Assembly: GCA_023447635.1 (NCBI GenBank)
Contig: JAEXNA010000062.1
Location: 1-64,000 of the forward strand
Direction: 5' to 3'
From: Vulcanimicrobiota bacterium
GTDB taxonomy: Bacteria > Vulcanimicrobiota > Xenobia > Xenobiales > JADMJV01
DNA length: 64,000 nucleotides
Every line of letters begins with the position of its first letter. The stretch's first letter is position 1. The notes under the pieces were generated by a model. The model was given only the letters and a program-made list of their open reading frames with translations. It searched no databases and had not been told where the DNA came from. Position numbers and translations under genes: made by a program. Below are positions 18,171 through 25,925 of this stretch, one piece after another.

Positions 18171-18536
18171 CTAAGTCTTACTGCCCAGGTAGCGGGCGAT
18201 GGTCTCGAAGAGAAGGTCTTCGTTAATCGGCTTGGTCACGTAGTCATCGAAGCCGGATTGCAGCGCCCGCTCGCGGTCGCCCTTGATGGCGTGAGCGGTC
18301 AGCGCGATGATCGGCATGGCGGCCTCGCCCAGAGCTTGACGGATCCCCTGGCAGACCTCCCAGCCGCTCTTTTTGGGCAACGAGAGATCTAATAGGATCA
18401 GGTCGGGCTTCTCTTGCAGAGCCAGCTCCAGGCCAGAGGCTCCGTCCTCGGCCGTGAGCAGCTCGTAATCGTCTTCTAGAAGCTGCATGACCAGATCCAG
18501 ATTGACGGGATTGTCCTCTACAATCAGGATTCGCAT
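18171..18536 (-). CDS. Single-domain response regulator (CheY-like)
   Basis: 121-aa receiver domain without an output domain. Residues seen are ILIVEDNPVNLDLV (acidic pair), LILLDLSLPKKSGWEV (phosphoacceptor Asp), IIALTAHAIKGD (Thr/Ala switch region) and DYVTKPINEDLL (Lys). It most resembles receivers of hybrid kinases, with the EDNPVN motif. It is convergent with the hybrid kinase at 15408, six bases apart, and probably works in the same phosphorelay (inference). ATG at 18536 has no strong ribosome site. Confidence 0.92.
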   Translation of the reverse strand: MRILIVEDNPVNLDLVMQLLEDDYELLTAEDGASGLELALQEKPDLILLDLSLPKKSGWEVCQGIRQALGEAAMPIIALTAHAIKGDRERALQSGFDDYVTKPINEDLLFETIARYLGSKT

Positions 18537-18729
18537 CGAAGGACTGTTCCTACCCGCATCGTCTCTCCCCTGCTCACGATCGGCCGGTCCGGGCGCTCCG
18601 CGCCTCCCACCTCCCTCTGCTCTCCCCGAGAGGGAAGGAAAAGCTCGCCCGAGAACCCGCGCCGGGCTTTCAAGTTAAGAGATCCCAGCTTCTGAGTAAG
18701 GCGTCCACATTCTGGGGTAAGGTGTCCAT

Positions 18730-19695
18730 ATGATCAGCGTTGCTAACTTGAGCAAAACCTTCGGCGACAAGGTGGCGGTCAAGAATCTGACTTTCGAGGT
18801 GGCGGGCGGAGAGATTCTCGGTCTGCTCGGTCCTAACGCCGCAGGCAAGACCACCACGATGCGAATCCTCACCGGGTTTTTTCCGCCGTCTTCGGGCACA
18901 GCGACTATCGCCGGCCTGGATGTGGTTGAGAAGACTCTGGAGGTGCGCCGTCTGGTCGGCTACTTGCCAGAGCACGTTCCGCTCTACGTCGATATGACGC
19001 CGCGAGAGTTTCTGGGCTTCGCCGCGGCGGCCAAGCAGGTGGCCAAGAGCCAGCGCAAGGCGGCCGTGGACCGGGCCCTGGAGCGCTGTAACCTGGGTAA
19101 CGTCGCGGACCAACTGATCGGCACCCTGTCGCGAGGCTATCGGCAGCGCGTGGGGTTGGGCCAGGCCATCATCAACGACCCGAAAGTGCTGATTCTCGAC
19201 GAGCCGACCGTGGGTCTGGACCCGGCTCAGGTTCGGGATATCCGAGCCCTCTTGCGCGAGATCGGTCGCGACGCCACGGTCATACTGTCGAGCCACATCC
19301 TTAGCGAGGTCTCGGCGCTGTGCAGCCGGGTCATCATCATCGCCGGCGGCGAGGTCAAGGCGATGGACACCCCCGCCAATCTCACGGCAGCGATGCAGAA
19401 CGAGGCGCGTTTCCATCTGCGCTTGAGCGGGGCGGACGAAGGAAAGGCCGAAAAGGCGCTGGCCGGCCTGGACAAGGTGGCCCGGGTCGCCCGTCTAGAG
19501 GGCGGCCGGTTCGAGGTGGCTTCGACCGTCGCGGGATCCGACGAACTTGGGCCGGCGCTGGCCTCCTTCGTGGTGGGGCAGGGCTGGTCGCTGCACGAGC
19601 TTCAGCCTCAGTCCGCCGGGCTCGAAGAGATCTTTATCTCCCTGGTCGAGTCGCCCGCCTCGGAAACTTCCCCCGCAGAGGTGCCGCTGTCATGA
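18730..19695 (+). CDS. ABC transporter ATP-binding protein (GldA-like)
   Basis: 321-aa ABC ATPase. Walker A is LLGPNAAGKTTTMRI, the signature is TLSRGYRQRVGLGQA (LSRGY in place of LSGGQ), Walker B is VLILDEPTVGLDP and the switch is SSHILSEV. A C-terminal domain of about 90 residues follows (EARFHLRLSGADEGK), as in GldA/NatA-type exporters. It forms an operon with the permease (ATGA overlap at 19692), the GldG-like protein and the DUF4340 protein. In Bacteroidota the set is tied to gliding, but outside that phylum the substrate is unknown. The 5' region contains a near-duplicate of its ribosome-site stretch (gtaaggcgtccacat and gtaaggtgtccatat). Confidence 0.93.
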   Translation: MISVANLSKTFGDKVAVKNLTFEVAGGEILGLLGPNAAGKTTTMRILTGFFPPSSGTATIAGLDVVEKTLEVRRLVGYLPEHVPLYVDMTPREFLGFAAAAKQVAKSQRKAAVDRALERCNLGNVADQLIGTLSRGYRQRVGLGQAIINDPKVLILDEPTVGLDPAQVRDIRALLREIGRDATVILSSHILSEVSALCSRVIIIAGGEVKAMDTPANLTAAMQNEARFHLRLSGADEGKAEKALAGLDKVARVARLEGGRFEVASTVAGSDELGPALASFVVGQGWSLHELQPQSAGLEEIFISLVESPASETSPAEVPLS

Positions 19696-20450
19696 TGGCG
19701 ATCTTCCGCCGCGAAGTCGCGGCCTATTTCAATTCGGCCCTGGCCTGGGTTCTGACCGGGGTGTTTATGTTTATCCTCGGTCAGATGTTCATGCTGACCG
19801 TGGTCACCTATTCGGAATACTCGCTGACCGCTGGAGCTTCGCCTTTTGGGGCTCCTCAGCTTAGCGTCACCGACCGGGTCCTGGTCCCCACCTTCTGGTG
19901 GATGGGCTTCCTGCTGCTGTTCCTGATGCCGCTGCTCACGATGAGGTTGATCGCCGAAGAGAGCCGTACGGGAACGCTCGAGATGCTGTTCACCTATCCA
20001 CTGACGGAACTCGACATCGTGATGGGCAAGTTCGCCGGCGCCATGACGGTGGTGCTCGGGATGATGGCGATGTCGGGCAGTCTGTTGATCGGGCTGGCTC
20101 AACTGGTCCCGCTGGACTGGAAGGTGGTGGCCAACGGCTACCTCGCCGTCTTCCTGCTGGGCTGCGCCTTCGTCTCGTTCGGCCTGTGGGCTTCCTCGAT
20201 CTCCTCGAGTCAGGTTCTGGCCGCTGCCATCAGCTACGGAGGGCTACTGAGCTCCTGGCTGGTGGTGATGGTGGCCAAGGACATGGAGAACATCAAAGAG
20301 ATCTTTGGCGATATCTCGGTTTTTGCCCACCTCCAGCAGATGGCTCAAGGCACCCTGAGCACCCACCATCTGGTCTACTACCTGGCCTGGACAGGACTGT
20401 TCTTGTTCCTGACCCTACGTATGCTGGAAAGCCGGAAGTGGAGCGCCTAG
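19692..20450 (+). CDS. ABC transporter permease (GldF-like)
   Basis: 252 aa with six predicted membrane helices, for example WVLTGVFMFILGQMFMLTVV, FWWMGFLLLFLMPLLTMRLI and VVLGMMAMSGSLLIGLAQLV. The motif EESRTGTLEMLFTYPLTELD after the second helix is typical of ABC-2 permeases of the NosY/GldF type. The ATG at 19692 overlaps the ATPase stop as ATGA and begins MMAIFRREVAAYF, the usual cytoplasmic start. The frame is open far upstream, but that part lies inside the ATPase gene. It pairs with the ATPase before it and the GldG-like protein after it. Confidence 0.92.
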   Translation: MMAIFRREVAAYFNSALAWVLTGVFMFILGQMFMLTVVTYSEYSLTAGASPFGAPQLSVTDRVLVPTFWWMGFLLLFLMPLLTMRLIAEESRTGTLEMLFTYPLTELDIVMGKFAGAMTVVLGMMAMSGSLLIGLAQLVPLDWKVVANGYLAVFLLGCAFVSFGLWASSISSSQVLAAAISYGGLLSSWLVVMVAKDMENIKEIFGDISVFAHLQQMAQGTLSTHHLVYYLAWTGLFLFLTLRMLESRKWSA

Positions 20451-20454
20451 TCCG

Positions 20455-21909
20455 ATGAACCTTCGACAGAAAAGTCTTCTCTCCACCGTCATCTCGGTAG
20501 CCCTGGCCCTGCTCTGCTACCTGTTGGTGCTGGCCATCTCTAACGATAACCAGAAGAGCTTCGACCTTACCGGCGATCAACGCTTCAGCTTCAGCCCTCA
20601 GACAGAGAGCGTCATGCGAGAGCTGAAGTTCCCGGTCAAGCTCTATGTTTTCGCCGACCCTCAGGGCGACTCGAGCGCTATCGCCAACTTGCTGGATCGC
20701 TACCGCAGGCTGAACTCGAACTTTTCCTACGAGATGGTCGACCTGGAAAAGAAGCCGACTCTCGCGGAATCGCTGCAGGTCCGCGCCTACGGTCAGGGCG
20801 TGATGGAAAGGGTCGAAGGGGACGGCAAAGACGGCAAAGACGAGAAGACGCCTCGACGCGAGCGCCTGATGGTGTTTGACGAGGCTAGCGTTACCAACGC
20901 CTTGCTCAAGTTGGCAACCGTCGACGTGCGCAAAGTTGCGTTTCTGAGCGGCCACGGCGAACGAGCGATCGTGGGAAGCGGCAAGGAAACCGTTTCCGCT
21001 CTGGTGGTCGCCCTGGGCTCGGAGGGCTACGTCGGCGAGACTTTCAGGCTCGAGAAAGGCAAGTCCATCCCCAAGGACGTGGTGATGGTGGTGTTGGCCG
21101 GCCCGACGACCCCGCTGCTTCCCGGCGAAGAGTCTATCCTCGACGACTACCTGCAAGCCGGCGGCAAGATGCTCTTTATGGCTGATATTTCTACCCCCGA
21201 GAGTTACGTGACCTGGCTGGCCAGGTACGGGTTCGAGCTCAAGGACAGCGTGATCATCGACCAGGACGCTCAGCTGGCCAACGTCGAGCCTACCTTCGCG
21301 GTGGGGCAGGAGTACTCGCGGGAACATCCCGTGACCAGGGCTCTGGCAGGCTACACCGGCTTCCGCATGAGCCGTCCCGTCGGCGTGGCGGAAGCGGCCG
21401 CTCCGCTCGGAGAAGGCGGGCCGCCCAAGCTGGATGTGCTGGCCAAGACCAATAAGTCCGCCTTCGCTGTCTCCATCGCCACCATTCGTAAAAACGGTCA
21501 GGTGACCGCCGACCCGAACGACGCCGCTGCCTATCCGCTGGCCGCCGCCGGACTCTATCCGCGTAAGGCTGCCGCCGAGGCTGCCGCGACGCCTTCGGCC
21601 TCGGCGACGCCGGCCGACGAACCGGTCGAGGTCTCGGCCCGTATCGTGGTGGTAGGGAACACGGAAGCCTTTACCAACAGCCTGTTCACCTTCGTTTCGA
21701 ACCGCGATTTCGTGCTGAACACCATCAACTGGCTGGCCGACTCCGAGAACCAGATTACGGTGCGCAGCAAAGACCCCAAAAGCCAACCGTTGATGCTCGA
21801 AAAGCAGAAAGAAAGCTGGATGCAGTTCGTCTTCGGACTCCTGATCCCGGTGCTGCTCATGTTGACCGGTATCCTGGTCCATTTCGGCCGCCGGCGAGGG
21901 CTAGCGTAA
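20455..21909 (+). CDS. GldG-like ABC auxiliary membrane protein
   Basis: 484 aa. One N-terminal membrane helix (VISVALALLCYLLVLAI) is followed by a large soluble domain, with KLYVFADPQGDSSAIANLLD and KVAFLSGHGERAI typical of the GldG/IFT52-like ABC-associated family. A C-terminal helix (FGLLIPVLLMLTGILVHFG) ends in RRRG. An Ala/Pro/Thr-rich linker near residue 380 (AAEAAATPSASATPADEP) looks disordered. It follows the permease by four bases and precedes the DUF4340 gene with no gap. It likely scaffolds the ABC complex at the envelope; the exact role is not known. Confidence 0.88.
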   Translation: MNLRQKSLLSTVISVALALLCYLLVLAISNDNQKSFDLTGDQRFSFSPQTESVMRELKFPVKLYVFADPQGDSSAIANLLDRYRRLNSNFSYEMVDLEKKPTLAESLQVRAYGQGVMERVEGDGKDGKDEKTPRRERLMVFDEASVTNALLKLATVDVRKVAFLSGHGERAIVGSGKETVSALVVALGSEGYVGETFRLEKGKSIPKDVVMVVLAGPTTPLLPGEESILDDYLQAGGKMLFMADISTPESYVTWLARYGFELKDSVIIDQDAQLANVEPTFAVGQEYSREHPVTRALAGYTGFRMSRPVGVAEAAAPLGEGGPPKLDVLAKTNKSAFAVSIATIRKNGQVTADPNDAAAYPLAAAGLYPRKAAAEAAATPSASATPADEPVEVSARIVVVGNTEAFTNSLFTFVSNRDFVLNTINWLADSENQITVRSKDPKSQPLMLEKQKESWMQFVFGLLIPVLLMLTGILVHFGRRRGLA

Positions 21910-23310
21910 GTGAACCGAACCCAGATCGTGATGCTGCTGGCTGTGCTGGGCATGGCCACGTTCTACCTGCAAAGCAAGATCGATAAGACCACGAACGAGA
22001 CGAAGGAACGCGAAGCGAAGCGCTACTACCCCGGCAAGGAAGAGGCGGATATCGAGAGCATCTCGGTGGCCTGCACGGATCCGACTTTTGCCTATACCCT
22101 GCGCCGGAACGGCGACCGCTGGTACCTCGACGGTCACCTGGCGAGCCAGGAGAAGTCTCCTCAGCTCGTCATGTCGATCATCGAGATGGGCACCGAGCGC
22201 GAGATTCAAGCGACCCCCAGCGCCGAGGACGACAAGGAGTACGGCTTCGATAAGCCTACCTACACCCTCGGAGTCACGGCCAACGGCGGGACGGATCTGG
22301 GCACCGTGCTGCTGGGGAACCGGGCGCCCAGCGGAAACCACTTCTATGGGCGCTGGCAAAAGGGCGGACCGATCGATCTGGTCCCCACCATGCTGTTCTC
22401 CGTCCTGGAAGAAGAGCCGAAAGACCTTCGCGAGAACTCTCCCTTCCCGGTCAGCGCGAGTGCGGTCAACCGCTTCGAGTATGTCTCGGGCAAGGAAAAG
22501 GGCCGTTTAGAGCGCCCCGAAGGGAAGGACGAGGGGATGAACTTTGTCCAGCCGCTCCGTCAGCCCGCTGATGAAAGCCGGGTGACCGAACGGATTCATC
22601 TGCTTCGCGATATGAAAGTGGCTCGTTTTCTCGACGACAAGGAGAAGACGGACATGGGAACCCCCGTAGTGAGCTATCGCGCCCACGAGGGAGAATCGAC
22701 CGTCGATATCGTGGTCGAGCTCTGCCAGCCCGTGGCGGTGACCCCGAAGCTGCGCTACGGACGCCGCTACCTGACCGACCCCGATAAGGCTGAACCGCGC
22801 CCCGGTACCGAGGAGCGTTTCGTGATCGAGATGCTGCCCGATAGCAAGGCGCTGGTGGCCAACCAGGGCGTATTCGAAGATCGGCGCCTGGCTAAAATCA
22901 ACGTGGACAAGGTCAAGGTCGCGCGGCTGACCTTTCCCGGAGGCGAGACCCTGGCGGTCGAGCGGTTGCCGCAGGGCGGCTGGAAGTTCCTCGAGCCCGC
23001 CTCGCGGGCCGAAGAAGCCGACCCGGGACAGAAGGTCGACCGCCTGCTGTGGGCGATTCGCGACCTGAGATTTAGTCCCGGGGAAGGAGTGACCGAGCCT
23101 TCCGAGCAAGGCGCATGGCGGGTTCTTCTGGAGATGTCGGGGAGCGACGACCTGGATTTCGGTTTCGGGCGTGACAAATCAGGGAAACCCTACGTGGGAT
23201 TTGGGAACAAGACCCGGCTTCTTTCCGAGGACGGGGTTCCTGCTCTCGACGACGCGATGCGCGGGCTGTCCGCCAAGACAGCCTCAGCGACTTCGACACC
23301 ACGACCCTAG
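21910..23310 (+). CDS. DUF4340 domain-containing protein
   Basis: 466 aa. A single N-terminal hydrophobic segment (QIVMLLAVLGMATFYLQSKI) anchors a mostly soluble protein of beta-rich repeats typical of DUF4340 (GDRWYLDGHLASQEKSP, TYTLGVTANGGTDLG, VLLGNRAPSGNHFYGRW). DUF4340 proteins are commonly found after GldG-type genes, and here the GTG start directly follows the GldG-like stop. It is probably a subunit of the same envelope ABC system. The last residues are Ser/Thr/Pro-rich and the stop codon lies inside a palindrome (23300-23317). Confidence 0.85.
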   Translation: MNRTQIVMLLAVLGMATFYLQSKIDKTTNETKEREAKRYYPGKEEADIESISVACTDPTFAYTLRRNGDRWYLDGHLASQEKSPQLVMSIIEMGTEREIQATPSAEDDKEYGFDKPTYTLGVTANGGTDLGTVLLGNRAPSGNHFYGRWQKGGPIDLVPTMLFSVLEEEPKDLRENSPFPVSASAVNRFEYVSGKEKGRLERPEGKDEGMNFVQPLRQPADESRVTERIHLLRDMKVARFLDDKEKTDMGTPVVSYRAHEGESTVDIVVELCQPVAVTPKLRYGRRYLTDPDKAEPRPGTEERFVIEMLPDSKALVANQGVFEDRRLAKINVDKVKVARLTFPGGETLAVERLPQGGWKFLEPASRAEEADPGQKVDRLLWAIRDLRFSPGEGVTEPSEQGAWRVLLEMSGSDDLDFGFGRDKSGKPYVGFGNKTRLLSEDGVPALDDAMRGLSAKTASATSTPRP

Positions 23311-23399
23311 GGTCGTGGGCCAGGGTGGCCTTCCCGGCTGCCCCAACTCCACGGCCTCAAAAGCCGTGACCATCAACATGGCCTCGCCCGGTGCGAGGC
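23300..23399 (+). promoter_or_regulatory. Hairpin-rich stretch between DUF4340 and PfkB genes
   Basis: Five perfect inverted repeats lie in 100 bases. They are cacgaccc/gggtcgtg (23300-23317, spanning the stop codon), ggcca/tggcc (23318-23330), cacggc/gccgtg (23350-23368), ccat/atgg (23370-23381) and gcctcgc/gcgaggc (23381-23399, followed by ttcttct). The second can instead pair as gggtggcc with ggctgccc (23323-23343), so two folds exclude each other. It ends eight bases before the ribosome site of the kinase gene. It could be a terminator array or a structured leader; it matches no riboswitch class that I recognise. Confidence 0.4.
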
Positions 23400-23417
23400 T
23401 TCTTCTAGGAGATACGT

Positions 23418-24401
23418 GTGAACATCAGCCAAAAGAGCAAAGTCCTGGTCACGGGGTCGCTCGCCTTCGACTACATCATGACCTACCCGGGGAAATTCCA
23501 GGACCACATCCTGCCCGACAAGCTGCACATGATCAATCTCTCCTTCCTGGTCGACCGCGTCACCAAGCAGCGCGGCGGCTGCTCTGGGAACGTCTCCTAC
23601 ACGCTGGCGCTGCTGGGCGAGCGCCCCAGCATCCTGGCGGCAGCCGGCAACGACTTCGACGGCTATAACGCCTGGCTGCAAGAGCAAGGGATCGTCACCG
23701 AGCACGTCAAGATTTTCCCCGACGAGATGACCGCCACGTGCTTCATCACCACGGACCAGTCTCACAACCAGATCACCGGCTTCTACGTGGGCGCCATGAA
23801 GCACGCTGGTGAACTGTCGCTGAAGGCCGCTTGTGGCGACGCCGAAGTCGTGATCGTCAGCCCCGACGACCCCGAGGCGATGAAGCGCCACTGCGCCGAA
23901 GCCAAGGCGTCCGGCATCAAGTACGTCTACGACCCCTCGTTTCAGGTGATCGCCATGGACGGCGACTTCCTGTGGGACGGCGCTCGCGGCGCTCACGCCC
24001 TGATCCTCAACGACTACGAGTTCTCCGTTTTCCTGGAGAAAACCGGGAAAACCGTGGAAGAGCTGCACACCGAGGTCGAGCATCTGGTGGTCACCCTGGG
24101 TGAAAAGGGCAGCCGTATCATGAAGCGAGGCGAGCCGGAACTGCTGATCGCTCCCGTGTCCACCGACGCGGCGGTCGACCCCACCGGCTGCGGCGACGCT
24201 TACCGCGGCGGCTTCCTGGCCGGGATGGTCAACGGCTGCAGCCTGCAAGAGTGCGGCCAACTCGGCAGCGTCGCCTCGGTCTACGTGGTGGAAAGCTACG
24301 GACCGCAGAGCCACCGCTACAGCCAGGCCGAATTCGCCCAGCGCTACCAGGCGACCTACGGTGAACTCCCCAACTTCCTGAAGCAGGCCATTCCGGCCTA
24401 G
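23418..24401 (+). CDS. PfkB-family carbohydrate/nucleoside kinase (adenosine kinase-like)
   Basis: 327-aa ribokinase-fold kinase. It shows VLVTGSLAFDYIMTYPGKF at the N terminus, the Gly-rich RGGCSGNVSYTLALLG and the PfkB signature DPTGCGDAYRGGFLAGM with the catalytic Asp. The early DYIM...F pattern and overall size resemble bacterial adenosine kinases and related sugar kinases; the substrate is not certain. The GTG at 23418 has AGGAG six bases upstream. It follows the ABC/GldG operon after a hairpin-rich stretch and precedes an HTTM membrane protein. Confidence 0.9.
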   Translation: MNISQKSKVLVTGSLAFDYIMTYPGKFQDHILPDKLHMINLSFLVDRVTKQRGGCSGNVSYTLALLGERPSILAAAGNDFDGYNAWLQEQGIVTEHVKIFPDEMTATCFITTDQSHNQITGFYVGAMKHAGELSLKAACGDAEVVIVSPDDPEAMKRHCAEAKASGIKYVYDPSFQVIAMDGDFLWDGARGAHALILNDYEFSVFLEKTGKTVEELHTEVEHLVVTLGEKGSRIMKRGEPELLIAPVSTDAAVDPTGCGDAYRGGFLAGMVNGCSLQECGQLGSVASVYVVESYGPQSHRYSQAEFAQRYQATYGELPNFLKQAIPA

Positions 24402-24416
24402 AGGACAGCGTAGCCC

Positions 24417-25853
24417 TTGGACGACTCGTCAGAGAACTTTCAAGAGACAAGCTGGGCTCGACTCGATCCCCGCTCCCTGGCCCTGGTCCGATTTGGACTG
24501 GGGCTTTTTGTCGTCTTCCAGGCGCTGGATCTCCTTCGCGGCTTAAGCGACTACCTGACCGACGCCGGGGTTTTACCTCGCCCCGACCTGGTGGCTTCCC
24601 GCTTTGCCGACCTCTGGGTGTCGTTCCATCTGGGCTCGGGCGGATGGCTCACTCAGGCCGTACTGACGACCGGGCTGGGGCTGTTCGGCATCGGACTGCT
24701 GCTCGGTTGGCGAACCCGCCTGATGGTGCTGGGGAGCTGGATTCTTCTGAACTCGACCCAGGCGCGCAACCCGTTCCTTTTCGACCGGGGCGATCTAGAG
24801 CTCGTGCTGGTCCTGTTCTGGGCTTTCTTTCTGCCGCTGGGCGGCTGCTGGTCGCTTGACGCGCGGGCTGGTCGCCGGCCGGTGGGGGCAACGCGGGGCT
24901 GGGCGGCGGCAGCCCTGGTCTCGCAGTTCGGGCTGATCTATCTTTTTGCCGCCATAGGGAAGAGCGGCCCGTTCTGGCTGAACCGGGGCGACGGGCTTTA
25001 TCACTCCTTGATCAGTCCGCTGTTCGCCACGGATCTTTCGCTGGGGATGTCGTCGCTGTCGCCGGCGCTGCTGCGGGCGGGCAACTATGGCGTGATTGCG
25101 GGCGAACTGTTCGTGGCGCTGCTGTTGTTCTGTCCCTTCAGCGTCGGGATGTTGCGCTCGGTTGCCTGGGGGCTGTTAGTGACTTTCCACCTCGCGGTCG
25201 GGATGCTCTTCACCCTGGGTATGTTCCCCTGGCTGGGCGCTGCCTTGCCGGCGGCCTTGATTCCCGGTGAGCTTTGGGACAGCGGGCCGGGTCGATGGCT
25301 GGAGGCGGCCCTGGATCGGCGGTGGGGAGGGGAGAGGCTGGAGGAGTCCTCTGTCGCGCCCGCGAGGGCGAGGGCGCGCGCTCTGGGGCTGGCTTTCTGC
25401 TTATCGTTGGCGCTGATGAGCAATCTCGCTTCTCTTCCGGCCCTGCGCTCCTGGACTGTGCCGGCGCCCTTGAGGATGTTGACTCAGGGGCTAAGGTTGG
25501 AGCAGCACTGGGAGCTATTTTCTCCCATCCCCCCCTACTACGGTCATTTCGAACTGACGGTGGGGGAGGGGGCAGGACGCCAGGTCGTGTTCGAGGGCCC
25601 GCCGACGCGGGAGGCTCCCGCTCTCGAGCCGTTTCCGAGCCATCGCTGGCGGATGCTTCTGCTGACTTCCCTCTATCCGGAGTTTGCCGTGGTTCGACCA
25701 GGAATCGTTCGACGGCTGCTGGTCCGTGCGGGTCGCCCCGCCTCGGACCTGGCCACGGCCCGACTCAGGTTTGTCGTCTCCCTGCCTGATGAGAGTGGAA
25801 ATCTGAAGGAGAGCGAATCATGGGAGCTCTTCCACGGTTCACCCACACGGTAG
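24417..25853 (+). CDS. HTTM-domain membrane protein (vitamin K-dependent carboxylase-like), copy 1
   Basis: 478 aa, multi-pass. The N-terminal 280 residues are hydrophobic helices with the HTTM landmark NPFLFDRGDLELVLVLFWAF, then LPLGGCWSLDARAG. The C-terminal part includes EQHWELFSPIPPYYGHFEL, a motif shared with copy 2 at 29967 (QHWHFFAPDPI). The fold is known from vitamin K-dependent gamma-glutamyl carboxylase, but bacterial members have unknown activity. The start is TTG at 24417 with AGAGGAC nine to ten bases upstream, 15 bases after the kinase stop, so the two are probably co-transcribed. Confidence 0.85.
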   Translation: MDDSSENFQETSWARLDPRSLALVRFGLGLFVVFQALDLLRGLSDYLTDAGVLPRPDLVASRFADLWVSFHLGSGGWLTQAVLTTGLGLFGIGLLLGWRTRLMVLGSWILLNSTQARNPFLFDRGDLELVLVLFWAFFLPLGGCWSLDARAGRRPVGATRGWAAAALVSQFGLIYLFAAIGKSGPFWLNRGDGLYHSLISPLFATDLSLGMSSLSPALLRAGNYGVIAGELFVALLLFCPFSVGMLRSVAWGLLVTFHLAVGMLFTLGMFPWLGAALPAALIPGELWDSGPGRWLEAALDRRWGGERLEESSVAPARARARALGLAFCLSLALMSNLASLPALRSWTVPAPLRMLTQGLRLEQHWELFSPIPPYYGHFELTVGEGAGRQVVFEGPPTREAPALEPFPSHRWRMLLLTSLYPEFAVVRPGIVRRLLVRAGRPASDLATARLRFVVSLPDESGNLKESESWELFHGSPTR

Positions 25854-25854
25854 A

Positions 25855-25907
25855 CCCTGGCATGTAGTCAGGGGGAGAAAATCCTGGTAATGTGGGTATG
25901 ATCCCAC
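25855..25907 (+). promoter_or_regulatory. Two small hairpins upstream of prepilin module 2
   Basis: Between the HTTM gene and the PilX-like gene lie ccctg/caggg (25855-25873, loop of nine) and gtggg/cccac (25892-25907, loop tatgat). Neither has a T run. TATGAT in the second loop could also act as a -10 element, but no matching -35 was found. Confidence 0.25.
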
Positions 25908-25925
25908 GAAATTGAGGAGAAGACC

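Noticed and set aside
20293..21882. 529-codon minus-strand open frame
   Set aside because: Antisense shadow of the GldG-like gene; His/Gln/Arg-rich composition and no start site or family resemblance.
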